DNA from: Armatimonadota bacterium
Lineage (GTDB): Bacteria; Armatimonadota; Chthonomonadetes; Chthonomonadales; Chthonomonadaceae
NCBI GenBank assembly: GCA_028871815.1
Contig: JAGWMJ010000007.1
Location: forward strand, 155,288-219,287
DNA length: 64,000 nt
Direction of reading: 5' to 3'
This document shows, one piece after another, positions 45,430-54,052 of this stretch. The position numbers and the translations under genes were made by a program. Under the pieces are notes generated by a model. It had not been told where the DNA came from, ran no database searches, and saw only the letters and a program-made list of their open reading frames with translations. Within the stretch, counting starts at the first letter, position 1. Each line of letters starts with the position of its first letter.

Positions 45430-46665
45430 ATGCGGCGGGTTGAGGAGACGCGTGCAGCGATACTGGATGGTATTTCTCCTTTGGAAGTCGAATACCTGCC
45501 GTCAGAGGCGGCTGTCGGTCGGCGGCTCGCCACGCCTCTGTTGGCCGTACAGCCCATTCCCGCATTCGACAGTTCTGCCGTGGATGGTTACGCCGTAATT
45601 GCCGGTGACGTAGCTGCTGCATCGGCTCACAGCCCTGCCTCGCTACGACTGACGGGATCCAGTGTGGCTGGCGGCGGGCCGCCACCGCCGGTGACAACAG
45701 GCCGCTGCGTCCGCATCCTGACCGGTGCGCCGGTGCCGACGGGCGCAGATGCCATTGTGATGCAGGAGGATGTGCAGGTCACCGCAGAAGGCATCATGCT
45801 GCACGCCGAGGTGCGTTGTGGTGCGTACATTCGCCCCGCTGGGGCCGAGTGTGCCGCCGGCGCCGAAGTGCTGCCGGCCGGATTCCGGATTACCGCTGCG
45901 GCGGCGCCGCTGCTGCTGACTGCGGCGCCAGGCGGCGCGCTGTTCGCCCGCCGCCCGCGCGTGGCCGTGCTGACGACCGGCGATGAGGTGCTGGATGCGG
46001 GGGCGTTCGGCGAAGCGCCGTTCGGCGCCGTGGTAAACACCAACCGTTTGATGTTGAAGGCGCTTATCAGCGATGCCGGGGCCGAGTGCTGCGAGACGGC
46101 ACACGCGGCTGACAGTCTGGAGGATACGCTGCGGCACCTGGCGCGCTTTGCCAAACAACCCGAACCGGCCGACGTGATCATCGCCGCGGGCGGCGTCTCG
46201 GTGGGCGATCGCGACTTCGTCAAGCCGGCCGTGGAGCAGCTGGGAACTCTCGATCTATGGCGCGTTGCCGTAAAGCCCGGCAAACCCTTTGCATTTGGCC
46301 GGATCGACAAGACGCTTTTCTTTGGCCTTCCCGGCAACCCGGCTTCAGCGTTTGTAACCTTCGTCCTGTTCGTGCTTCCGGCGCTGCGGAAGCTGGCCGG
46401 TGCGCGCCACCCGGAGGCGGACCGTTGGGTTACAGCCGTGGCAACAAAGGATCTGCAGTGCGATCCCGTGAGGGACGAGTATCTGCGCGCAGCGGTCGAA
46501 TTCGGTGAAGACGGCGCAGTGTTGCGTACCGCTGTGGGCCAGGGTTCCGGTATGCTGATATCGCTGGCCCGCGCCAATGCGTTGGCGCTGCTGCCGGCCG
46601 GCGGCGGAGCCATTCGGGCCGGCGAACGGGTGAAGGCGATGCTGCTGCAACCTGTCGACGCCTGA
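45430..46665 (+). CDS. moeA: Molybdopterin molybdotransferase
   Basis: 411 residues. Inserts molybdate into adenylylated molybdopterin. PIPAFDSSAVDGYAV, RILTGAPVPTGADAIVMQED, AGAEVLPAGFRI, VAVLTTGDEVL, VVNTNRLMLKALISDAG, DVIIAAGGVSVGDRDFV, AVKPGKPFAFGRI and FGLPGNPASAFVTF are the standard blocks, and the C-terminal domain IV ends GERVKAMLL. No mogA or moaA nearby. The selenoprotein gene follows after 13 bases, so the two may be cotranscribed. Confidence 0.95.
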   Translation: MRRVEETRAAILDGISPLEVEYLPSEAAVGRRLATPLLAVQPIPAFDSSAVDGYAVIAGDVAAASAHSPASLRLTGSSVAGGGPPPPVTTGRCVRILTGAPVPTGADAIVMQEDVQVTAEGIMLHAEVRCGAYIRPAGAECAAGAEVLPAGFRITAAAAPLLLTAAPGGALFARRPRVAVLTTGDEVLDAGAFGEAPFGAVVNTNRLMLKALISDAGAECCETAHAADSLEDTLRHLARFAKQPEPADVIIAAGGVSVGDRDFVKPAVEQLGTLDLWRVAVKPGKPFAFGRIDKTLFFGLPGNPASAFVTFVLFVLPALRKLAGARHPEADRWVTAVATKDLQCDPVRDEYLRAAVEFGEDGAVLRTAVGQGSGMLISLARANALALLPAGGGAIRAGERVKAMLLQPVDA

Positions 46666-46678
46666 CGAAGGAGTACCA

Positions 46679-47749
46679 ATGATGAGGAGATGGAGCTTGG
46701 CGGCTGCGGCCGTCCTGTTGATGGTTGTGTCGTGCGTCTTCGCGGGGGCTCAGCAAAAACCGGCCGATCCGGAGCTGAAGGTGGGCGATATGGCGCCCGA
46801 TTTCACGCTGCCGGACCAGACGAACACACCGAGGCACCTGTTTGCCGAACGCGGACATACGGTTGTGCTGGCATTCTATCCGGCCGACGATACACCTGGT
46901 TGAACGGCCGAAGCGTGTTCCCTGAGGGATCACATGGCCGATTATCTGAAGGCCGGAGCGGTGGTGTGGGGAATCAGTGTGCAGGATGTGGCTTCCAAGC
47001 AGAAGTTCGCCGAGAAGAACCACCTGAACTATCCCATCCTTGCGGATACGTCGAAATCGGTTTCCCGGGCTTATGGTGTCCTTGGTTCGTCCGGATATGC
47101 CGAACGTGTGACGTTTATTATCAATAAGAAGGGTCGCATCTCAACGGTAGATAACGCCATGCGGCTTGCGCTGGGTTCCGCCGGTGTGGTGAGCACGCAC
47201 GGAGCTACCCTGGAGGAGGAGCTTTCCGGCACGTGGCACGTGTCTTCCGGGCTCCCGGCACCCAGTTTTCGCCTGCCGGCCGTGGATGGCAAGCGGACGG
47301 CGGAGTGCCCGGCGGCAAACGCCCGGCTTACGGTGGTGGTTCTTTTCTCCACCACTTGCCCTGAGTCGATCCGCGCCGCATCGAAGATCGCCTCGCTTGC
47401 GGCGGCGAACTCTACATCCGGCGTGCAGTTTGTTGGTGTGGACCCAAACTGGAATGAAACAGGTTCCCAGGTACGCGCTTTCACGACCCAATACGGCTGG
47501 AACTTTCCAGCCGCCATGGACCGCAGCGGTCATGTGACGCGCGCGCTTCAGGCGGTCGCCACGCCGGAAGTATGGGTGATCGACCGCAGCGGCACCGTTC
47601 ACTACCACGGCGCCGTCATGGGTCCAGATGGCGCCGCTCCGCTGGCGGACGCGCTCGCGGCGCTGGCTGCAAACAACCCTATCACCGTGGCAGACACTCG
47701 GGCCGTTGGGTGCCGATTACGCATGAAGCGGCCGCGGCGGGGCCATTAA
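46679..47749 (+). CDS. Selenocysteine-containing peroxiredoxin (BCP/AhpC-TSA type) fused to a thioredoxin-like domain; TGA at codon 75 read as Sec
   Basis: A single frame of 356 codons interrupted only by a TGA at 46901-46903. The reading across it is FYPADDTPG-U-TAEACSLRD, so the TGA stands exactly where BCP-type peroxiredoxins have the peroxidatic Cys (DTPGCTAEACSLRD); the resolving Cys five residues later (C80) is kept. Downstream sequence continues as normal peroxiredoxin (VVWGISVQDVASKQKFAEK, YPILADTSKSVSRAYGVLG, RVTFIINKKGRI). Residues about 190-335 are a second thioredoxin-like fold (FSTTCPES, TPEVWVIDRSG) with a single Cys at 227 and a terminal VGC (C345). N-terminus is a signal peptide with a possible lipobox (VVSC, C19), so the protein is exported. 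GAAGGAG precedes the ATG. A SECIS-like hairpin follows the TGA. Without Sec insertion only a useless 74-residue stub would form. Confidence 0.85.
46904..46939 (+). promoter_or_regulatory. SECIS-like hairpin directly after the in-frame TGA
   Basis: Inside the coding region. GTG (46915-46917) pairs with CAC (46931-46933), a T-T mismatch follows, then TTCC-C type stem 46919-46922 with 46926-46929, closing a TGA loop at 46923-46925. An outer stem GGCC (46906-46909) with GGCC (46936-46939) extends it. The apical loop starts 19 bases after the TGA and has G as its second base, both within the known rules for bacterial SECIS elements (16-37 bases, G in the first two loop positions). Confidence 0.7.
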
Positions 47750-48762
47750 TGACCGCCCTGGACACCTGCTTCCTGAAAGCTCTCTCCGAAGCGCCCTCGG
47801 TCGGCACCGCGTGCGCGCCTGTGATGCGGCTGCTGCGGACGTTTTTTGGCGAGGGCTGGGAAGCCGAGTTTGTCAGCGACGGATTCTGCCTGTTTCACTG
47901 CGGCGCGCCGGAGGCCATCCACACGCTGTATGTATCGCACGTGGACGAGGTCGGTGGGTGCGTCTACGGTCCAGCAGGTGGCGAGGATGGCGGCGGATGG
48001 ACAACCCGCCACTGGGGCAATACCGCACAAGTGTTTGCCGACGCTCGACTTCAGGCCATGGACTACCTGGCGGAATCGGGAGATGCCGCCTTCGACGTTT
48101 CAGCGCGCGCGGTAACCACTCCCTCCTCCGGGGACGTGGACCTGGGGCAGAAACTGGTTCTGGATGGCGAAGCGATTCGGCCGTACCGAACTGTGTTCAC
48201 GTTCCGGCAGGATGCCGAGATCGATGGAGACCTGCTATCGGGCAAGGCGCTGGACCCGCGCGTAACGGCATACGCAGCTGCCGAAGCCGCCCGAACGCAC
48301 AGCGTTCCCGGCGTGGCTGCGCTGTTCGTAATGGCGGAGGAGTGCGCGATGGAGGTCGCCCGGAAAGCTGTGGTATGGCTGCAGCGCCGAGCACCTAACC
48401 TGCGGCTGATCGTAAATGCCGACGTGCCGTCAATTGGCGCGCTTGGCGAAGGCCGGCTCGATACTCCAGCTATCCGGATATTTGAGGGCCGCAATTTCAT
48501 CGATCCAACTGTGGGAATCCGGATGGCGGAGCGGCTCGAGCGGCTCGGTCTGACTCTGCACCTCACGTCGTCGCGAAGCGGCAGTCAAACGGTGCTGTTC
48601 ACGCCTCTGGCGCATACGCTGTCCATAGCGCTGCCGAGCGACGGAGTGCACCTGCCGGTGGTGAGGATGAGCCTCACCGGAATCTCACGGCTCGTCGAGC
48701 TGCTCGGCGCGATTCCGGATGAGGCCGACACCGCCAATTGGGAACCGGATGGACTGGGCTGA
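47749..48762 (+). CDS. M42-family metallopeptidase-like protein
   Basis: 337 residues. Its ATG overlaps the TAA of the selenoprotein by one base. M42 aminopeptidase features: metal His/Asp in YVSHVDEVGG, GKALDPRVTAYAAAEAAR (bridging Asp), VMAEECAMEVARKA (catalytic Glu pair), VNADVPSIG (Asp) and SRSGSQTVLFTPLAHTLSIA near the end. The usual HADxxG and DDR wording is altered, so it is a divergent member; cytoplasmic cobalt- or zinc-dependent peptidase or deacylase. Longer frames upstream are shadows of the preceding gene. Confidence 0.82.
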   Translation: MTALDTCFLKALSEAPSVGTACAPVMRLLRTFFGEGWEAEFVSDGFCLFHCGAPEAIHTLYVSHVDEVGGCVYGPAGGEDGGGWTTRHWGNTAQVFADARLQAMDYLAESGDAAFDVSARAVTTPSSGDVDLGQKLVLDGEAIRPYRTVFTFRQDAEIDGDLLSGKALDPRVTAYAAAEAARTHSVPGVAALFVMAEECAMEVARKAVVWLQRRAPNLRLIVNADVPSIGALGEGRLDTPAIRIFEGRNFIDPTVGIRMAERLERLGLTLHLTSSRSGSQTVLFTPLAHTLSIALPSDGVHLPVVRMSLTGISRLVELLGAIPDEADTANWEPDGLG

Positions 48763-48895
48763 AGCACGCTGGCCGAAGCGCCTCCGCGTCACCGGAGCGG
48801 CAGGAACCTGACGCAGCGGTCGCGAACACGCGCTCGCACTGCCACGCAGCCGTCGGCGGCGCCGCGCCGGCCACAACTCAGGAGAAAGGTCAAGG

Positions 48896-49648
48896 ATGTC
48901 TCGAATACCAATTGCGCTTCAGCTCTACTCCGTGCGAGAGGATTGCGCGCGCGATCTACCGGGTGTGCTCAAGGCGGTTGCCGGTATGGGCTACGAGGGC
49001 GTGGAGTTCGCCGGATACTACGGCCGGACGGCAGCCGAGTTGCGCGCCTTGCTGGATGAGAATGGTCTCAAATGCTGCGGCACACACACGGGAATCGATA
49101 CACTCCTTGGGCCGAAGCTGACGGAGACCGTGGAGTTTAACAAGACGATCGGCAACCGGTTTCTGATTGTGCCGGGCCTGCCGCGCGAGCGAACGGAGTC
49201 CCGAGCGGCGTGGCAGGAGACGGCCAGGGTGATCAACGGGATCGCCGCCGATCTGGAGCCGCTGGACATGCAGGTGGGTTACCACAACCACCACACGGAA
49301 TTCACGCCCCTGGATGGCGAGCTGCCCTGGGATACCTTCTTTGGCGCCACGCGCTCCGATGTGGTGATGCAATTTGACACCGGCAACGCCATGCATGGCG
49401 GCGCCGATGCGCCGCCGTTTCTGGAGCGATATCCGGGCCGGGCCCTCACGGTACATCTCAAGGAGTACAAGCAGGGTTGGGATCAGGCGCTTATCGGCGA
49501 AGGCGACATTCCGTGGCAGGAGATCTTCCGCCTCTGCGAAACCAGTGCGGGCACGCAATGGTACATCGTGGAGCAGGAGAGCTACGCGTTCCCTCCGCTG
49601 GAGTGCGTCGACAAGTGCCTCAAAAACCTGAAGGCCATGGGCCGGTAG
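48896..49648 (+). CDS. Xylose-isomerase-like TIM barrel (sugar phosphate isomerase/epimerase)
   Basis: 250 residues. IPIALQLYSVREDCARDLPG, GYEGVEFAGYYG, CGTHTGIDTL, VGYHNHHTEFTPLDG, MQFDTGNAMHGG and ALTVHLKEYKQ are typical of the AP-endonuclease-2/IolE group, with metal ligands His, Glu, Asp and Glu. Probably isomerises or epimerises a sugar or keto-sugar, often in step with Gfo/Idh dehydrogenases such as the one at 55315. Ribosome binding site AAAGG upstream. Confidence 0.9.
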   Translation: MSRIPIALQLYSVREDCARDLPGVLKAVAGMGYEGVEFAGYYGRTAAELRALLDENGLKCCGTHTGIDTLLGPKLTETVEFNKTIGNRFLIVPGLPRERTESRAAWQETARVINGIAADLEPLDMQVGYHNHHTEFTPLDGELPWDTFFGATRSDVVMQFDTGNAMHGGADAPPFLERYPGRALTVHLKEYKQGWDQALIGEGDIPWQEIFRLCETSAGTQWYIVEQESYAFPPLECVDKCLKNLKAMGR

Positions 49649-49672
49649 CTGGGCCTATACTGGACGAGGCGG

Positions 49673-49698
49673 GTCGGGTCCGCGTTGGCGGACCCGAC
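49673..49698. terminator. Perfect 11-base-pair hairpin between convergent genes
   Basis: GTCGGGTCCGC (49673-49683) and its exact complement at 49688-49698 enclose a GTTG tetraloop, 24 bases after the sugar isomerase stop and 8 bases before the end of uppP. No T-tract on either side, so it would act as a Rho-assisted or bidirectional terminator. Confidence 0.5.
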
Positions 49699-49705
49699 GC
49701 TGCTC

Positions 49706-50629
49706 TCAAGAGCGGAGAGGGGCGGAGTTTGGTGGACGGCTGGCCAAACGGGCTGCGCTGATTACTGCCGCGTTACGCTTGACGGGCTTCTCCTTGATGG
49801 TTCCGGCGTGCAGCAGCCAGAGTATGGCAAGGCCGGCCAGGATGCGGTACGCAATGAAGATGCCGGTATTGTGCTCTTTCATGTAACCAAGGAACCAGCG
49901 AATTACCACGTAGGCCAGCAGACCCGCTACCACTGCGGCTACAATACCGGGTCCCGCTGCGCCGGCGAGGCCGCCGGCTTTGAGCGATTTGAGCAGCTTG
50001 TAGAGGCCCGCCGCGGTTATCGCGGGAATGCTGAGCAGGAAGCTGAATCGCGCCGCAGTCTCACGATCAAAGTTCCGGAACAGCCCGGCAGTGATCGTCA
50101 CGCCGGATCGGGAGGCTCCCGGCACCAGCGCCAGAACTTGCGCCCAGCCGACCACCTGACTGTCTGCCATGGTCATTTGATCCAGCTTCGTCCGCTTTTT
50201 GCCGATAATCTCAGAGACCCACAGTACAAGGCCCAGCAGGATGAGGCTGGCAGCCACTACCGGAAGGCGGCGGAACGATGTATCGATCTTCTTTTCCAGC
50301 AGAACGCCGAAAATGATGATGGGTATGGTGCCGAGGAGCGTATACCAGCCGAGACGGGCGTCCAGATCATCGGCAGCTACATTCCGGGGTGTGCGGGTAC
50401 GGATTATTCCTTTGATGTACCGGCCGATATCACTCCAGAAGTAGAGAACAATGGCGATTATCGGCCCGAGTTGGGCGATGGCCGAGAACGCAGCGCCGGG
50501 GTCGCGCTGATGGAACAGCTGCGGCACCACATCCATGTGCGCCGTGCTGCTGACAGGAAGGAACTCGGTAAGGCCCTGGAGCAGGCCCAACCATACTGCG
50601 TGAACGTACGTAACGGGTGCAGGGTGCAA
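49706..50629 (-). CDS. uppP: Undecaprenyl-diphosphate phosphatase
   Basis: 307 residues with about eight membrane helices. Recycles the lipid carrier of peptidoglycan synthesis by removing a phosphate from undecaprenyl pyrophosphate. Signatures GLLQGLTEFLPVSSTAH (catalytic Glu/Ser/His) and LVPGASRSGVTITAGL are intact. The extra basic/polar C-terminal tail of about 30 residues is not usual. TTG start with GGAGA seven bases upstream. Resembles BacA. Confidence 0.94.
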   Translation of the reverse strand: MHPAPVTYVHAVWLGLLQGLTEFLPVSSTAHMDVVPQLFHQRDPGAAFSAIAQLGPIIAIVLYFWSDIGRYIKGIIRTRTPRNVAADDLDARLGWYTLLGTIPIIIFGVLLEKKIDTSFRRLPVVAASLILLGLVLWVSEIIGKKRTKLDQMTMADSQVVGWAQVLALVPGASRSGVTITAGLFRNFDRETAARFSFLLSIPAITAAGLYKLLKSLKAGGLAGAAGPGIVAAVVAGLLAYVVIRWFLGYMKEHNTGIFIAYRILAGLAILWLLHAGTIKEKPVKRNAAVISAARLASRPPNSAPLRS

Positions 50630-50898
50630 ACGAGGTCTCCATGGTCTGCCGCATATTGGGCCACAAAGTGGGATGGAACCGGGCAGGCGGACGGCACAGA
50701 TTATACCGCCCGGCCACGCAGGGCTGGCTGAGGAACCTATAAGGCATCGTGAGACACCGCTCTCGGGTCGTGATCCTCTGCGTAACGCGTTGCCGTCGAG
50801 CCGGCATCGCTGCCGGACAGATCGATGAACTGGACGAGCGCAAGCGCTGGCGCGGCGCCGGACGATGGAAACCGGGATTCAACGCGGACTAACGATGA

Positions 50899-50930
50899 GC
50901 GCCCCGGCCGCCAGAGTGCAGCCGGGGCGC
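50899..50930. terminator. GC-rich hairpin after the YHS-repeat gene
   Basis: GCGCCCCGGC (50899-50908) pairs perfectly with 50921-50930 over a 12-base loop. It lies about 30 bases after the stop of the minus-strand gene at 50962. No T-run follows. The 330 bases between uppP and this gene hold no convincing gene. Confidence 0.45.
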
Positions 50931-50961
50931 CTCGTATTGGTCGCACAGATGATGCGCGATG

Positions 50962-51579
50962 CTATTTGGAGGGTGTCGCCGCCTTGATGCGCGCGTCGAG
51001 CCCGTCGGTGTATTGCGACGGATTCTTGTCGAAAGGCGCCTTGCAGCTGGTGCAGCAGAAGTAGTAGCGCACGCCCTTCAGGTCACTGTAGTTCGACGCC
51101 TTGTCCGAGGAGGCAATCTTCTGGTTCATCACGGCGCAGTAGAGCACTTCCGATTTCGGCGTTACCGTGTACTTCTTGGGATCCTTGTTAAACGTTGCCA
51201 GGTCGTCTTTCGAGGCGAAAAAGTAGCGAACATTGCCGTAATCGGCGTGGGCTACTGCCTTGTCCGGCAGGACCCGTGCTGTGGTCACGGGGTCGAACAG
51301 CGAGGCGCCGATAACGTTCCTGGTTTTTGCGGCAGCCTTGATGTACTTGGTCGGGTTGGCACTGAACTGCGAAGGACATCCGCCACAGCACATGTAGTAG
51401 CGCACGCCCATGTAGTCGACGTGCAGGCTCTTGGCGGTGACGCTTGGAATTGCCGTTCCGAGCACCGAGCAGCTATAGCCGCCATCCGTATCGGCGCGAG
51501 CCGTACCGGGGAGCATGGCGACTGCGATGCCGACGGCTGCAAGCACGCCGGCCCGAAGAATGGAATGATGGAAACGCAT
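50962..51579 (-). CDS. Exported protein with three YHS/TRASH-like repeats
   Basis: 205 residues; signal peptide (VLAAVGIAVAMLPGTARA). Three repeats of about 45 residues: SCSVLGTAIPS to YYMCCGGCPSQFSANPTKYI, a middle one (VRYFFASKDDLATFNKDPKKYT) without Cys, and YCAVMNQKIASSDKAS to YYFCCTSCKAPFDKNPSQY. YHS domains bind copper or other soft metals through such CC-x-x-C clusters. The first and third can chelate, the middle cannot. Probably a periplasmic metal scavenger or chaperone. ATG 51579 preceded by AAGG. Confidence 0.82.
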   Translation of the reverse strand: MRFHHSILRAGVLAAVGIAVAMLPGTARADTDGGYSCSVLGTAIPSVTAKSLHVDYMGVRYYMCCGGCPSQFSANPTKYIKAAAKTRNVIGASLFDPVTTARVLPDKAVAHADYGNVRYFFASKDDLATFNKDPKKYTVTPKSEVLYCAVMNQKIASSDKASNYSDLKGVRYYFCCTSCKAPFDKNPSQYTDGLDARIKAATPSK

Positions 51580-51784
51580 TTTTGCTTGCCTTTCGCGTTG
51601 AAATCCGCGTTGACGGTGGATTCGGGGACGCACGCCCCGGCATGGTTCGAGAAGTGGAGATGCGGAGTCTACGGGCAGTCCGCCATGGCCGGCGCCAAGC
51701 CGCAGGTTGCAGTTCGACACCTGTGCATCAATTCCTGCTTACGGATGCAATAGATGTAACAGTTCCCGGCAAGTTCCGTAAGGG

Positions 51785-51952
51785 CTAATGCATGAAACGC
51801 GCCATGGCGACGCCGAGTAAGGCAACTGTCACGAGGAGTGCGGCAAATATCATCCAGTCCTTGCCTGCAACCTGCCTGCCGCAGCGCTTGCACTTTACAT
51901 CCCGAAATCGGACCTCATGGCCGCAGTTCTGGCATCGCCTGGTTCGTGACAA
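51785..51952 (-). CDS. 55-residue zinc-ribbon membrane protein
   Basis: Too short for the usual cut-off. TTG start with GGAGTG four to five bases upstream. Residues 6-25 form a zinc ribbon with two CxxC pairs (RCQNCGHEVRF and KCKRCGRQV), followed by one transmembrane helix (WMIFAALLVTVALLGVAMA, about 33-51). This layout is common in small bacterial ribbon-membrane proteins of unknown role. GC-rich third codon positions support coding. Confidence 0.7.
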   Translation of the reverse strand: MSRTRRCQNCGHEVRFRDVKCKRCGRQVAGKDWMIFAALLVTVALLGVAMARFMH

Positions 51953-52112
51953 CGTTCACTCCATGGCTGCTACCGGCTGCCGCTCCGCAAGAGATGCACC
52001 GCGAGCAGCAGCGCTGGTACTACCTCACCGGTCCGGCGCGTCTGCGTTACCGTGCGAGGGTCGCCATCGCACGCAGTCACAGCAACGCAAGACCCACATC
52101 GGGGCGCAAGTT

Positions 52113-52187
52113 TGGCTGCCGGGGAAGGATTCGAACCCTCGACCTACTGATCCAGAGTCAGTTGTGCTACCGCTGCACTACCCGGCA
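52113..52187 (-). tRNA. tRNA-Gln (anticodon CUG)
   Basis: Minus strand. Acceptor TGCCGGG pairs with CCCGGCA; the anticodon stem ACTGA/TCAGT encloses CTCTGGA, giving anticodon CTG at the normal position; the T-loop reads GGTTCGAATCC. The first base is T as usual for tRNA-Gln, the discriminator is G, and CCA is encoded in the DNA. 75 bases including CCA. Confidence 0.93.
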
Positions 52188-53518
52188 TCGTTTCGCGAGT
52201 ATACCGGAGCGGCGAATGCGTGTCAACGAAAGTATTTCACAGGGTGAGTTTCGAATGCGTCTCGGTAACCAAAAACAGTAGCCATCCCCGAATCTACCCG
52301 CCAGGAGCGGGCCAGCAATTGGGGGAAGGAGCGCTTGATGGCACATGGCCGTTCTACAGCAGCGAAGGAAGACCTCTGTAACGCGATTGTCGGCTCGGCC
52401 GGTCGTCAGGCCAATGCCGGCTCCCTCGGTCAGATCGAGGAGTAAACCGGAATCGCGAGGGCACTCGTCTCCGAATGTACGTTCGACGTGCTGCTGATGG
52501 GTGCGAGCCTGTGTGGAACCTGGGCAGCACGTTGACTAGCCAGGACGACACCAAAGACAAGGCTCGTAGCGACCGACGGGTCCAGGAGCGATTGGACTCT
52601 CTTAAGACGGCGGGCCGGTTCCGGCGTTGCAGCGCTTCAAACGGCGCAGATATCGCACGGCTAAGCAGCGTGAAGCGCTGCGGAAAGAGCGCGGCCAGAT
52701 CCTGTGTAACTGAGCCCGAACGAACTATCCCACGTGCCTCCAGGCAGGAAGGATGACTGGCTGTAACGCGGTGGAGGCGGCCCGTAAAGCCGTTGTGGCG
52801 GAGCGGATGAAGCCGCCGCGTATGCGATCGACCGCGCGCGGAGCCGATGCCATGCCGGCCGTGCGGACGACGCGGCTACATCCTGATCACGGGCTGCTAT
52901 CCACAATGGCACGGGCGGCCCGATCGTATTAGCACGATCCTGGATACTAGTCTGAGTCGAACCTGAGGCAACCGTGATCCTCCACCAATAATAGTTTGGG
53001 ACCGTCTGTGAACGCGGAACCGGCGATTCGCGCGTTGAATTTACTCACTGAAATGGTGAGTAAATGAAGCCTGAATACCGTCGTATTCCGATCAAGCTTA
53101 AGGTTGACCCTACGCGTTGCATGCCGGCGGCATTTGCCGGGATTATGCCATACCTTGATCTGTAGAATGCTCCGGGTACGCCAACCGGCTGTATTTGTGG
53201 TAGACCGGTGTCGAAGGGCCGAAATTGGGATTCAACGGAGCAGCGCCGATGGACCGGAACACTTCAGGCAGCCGCGCAACGCAACGCAACGCGGCCCGTC
53301 CGACTTGGCCGTTTAATCAGCTTGCGTTGACCCTCCTGTGCGTGCTGCTGTTCGGAATCCGGCATTTCCGCTCGGCGCCAAGTTCCAGCGTCTTCATTAT
53401 GGCGGGAATGCGTGCACGGCGCTGCCCGGAACCACACCAGTTCGCGCCGGCCATCATCTATCCGTTCTATTTCGGGTACTGACACGCCCCCATTCATCCC
53501 CCAGAAGGAAAGCAAGCC
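52188..53518. other. Gene-poor 1.3-kb stretch with a possible decayed element
   Basis: No convincing gene. A 35-codon frame at 52338-52445 has AAGGAG seven bases before its ATG. A 33-codon frame at 53064-53165 (MKPEYRRIPIKLKVDPTRCM...) starts on an inverted repeat and has a pattern like the beginning of a transposase, but it is cut by a TAG and nothing after it continues in any frame. Base use is flatter than in coding parts. I read it as decayed DNA, probably once part of a mobile element. Confidence 0.4.
53039..53065. promoter_or_regulatory. Perfect 10-base inverted repeat, operator-like
   Basis: ATTTACTCAC and GTGAGTAAAT flank a 7-base spacer. The arm TTTACTCAC is like half-sites of TetR-type repressors. 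The right arm runs into an ATG (53064) of a short broken frame, so it may have controlled a lost gene. Confidence 0.5.
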
Positions 53519-54052
53519 ATGAAGAGCGCCTATCTTGCGGCTGCGATCTTTGCAGCCACCGTGGTCGGCTCGGGATGCGGCGGCGGCGCCGGCCCGGCCG
53601 CAGTCAGTCGCACGTCACGTCCCCGGACGGTCGACGGCATCACGTTCAGCCAGGTTGTCGCGGTAGTTACTTTCTCTGGGACCAGGTGCCTGTCGATAAC
53701 ATTCACGGTGGCCAACGGCACAAAAGGCAGCGTGTGGTGGACGGGGGATCCGCTCTTCATAGGGACGGCAACCAGCGCTGACGGCAAGGTTACGGCCATC
53801 CAGCCGCCGCCCTCTGGGGGGACCTCTGGCACAGATGTGCTTACCGTTGACGTCGCGCCCGGCACGTCGCAGAGTGTCACCGAATACAGCCCGGACCTCG
53901 CAACCGGAATGTACACGGTGGTCACGTATCCAACCGACGGTTTGTTTGGAGCGGCGGTTGGCCCCCCGAATGGCACCGCTGGCCCTGCCGTTGTGCCGGG
54001 CGACCCCGCCACGACGGAAAATGCTAACCCGGTGACGATCTGGGTACCGTAG
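53519..54052 (+). CDS. Putative lipoprotein, unknown function
   Basis: 177 residues. Lipobox VVGSGCGGG after a hydrophobic leader (AAAIFAATVVGSG), so Cys20 is probably lipidated. The mature part is Thr/Gly/Pro-rich beta-strand-like sequence (SITFTVANGTKGSVWWTGDP ... TDVLTVDVAPGTSQSV) and contains one more Cys. No family is recognised. GAAGGAAAGC lies upstream of the ATG. Probably an outer-membrane-facing lipoprotein with an Ig-like fold. Confidence 0.75.
   Translation: MKSAYLAAAIFAATVVGSGCGGGAGPAAVSRTSRPRTVDGITFSQVVAVVTFSGTRCLSITFTVANGTKGSVWWTGDPLFIGTATSADGKVTAIQPPPSGGTSGTDVLTVDVAPGTSQSVTEYSPDLATGMYTVVTYPTDGLFGAAVGPPNGTAGPAVVPGDPATTENANPVTIWVP

Noticed and set aside
46679..46903. Two separate genes (a 74-residue protein and a 271-residue protein)
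   Set aside because: The join falls inside a conserved peroxiredoxin motif in the same frame, and the second part has no start with a ribosome binding site.
50430..50882. A 150-codon minus-strand frame upstream of uppP
   Set aside because: Out of frame with uppP, overlaps its start, and is Arg/Pro/Cys-rich without a family.
53225..53482. An 85-codon plus-strand frame before the lipoprotein
   Set aside because: No ribosome binding site and no family; the sequence is flat in codon use and the region seems decayed.
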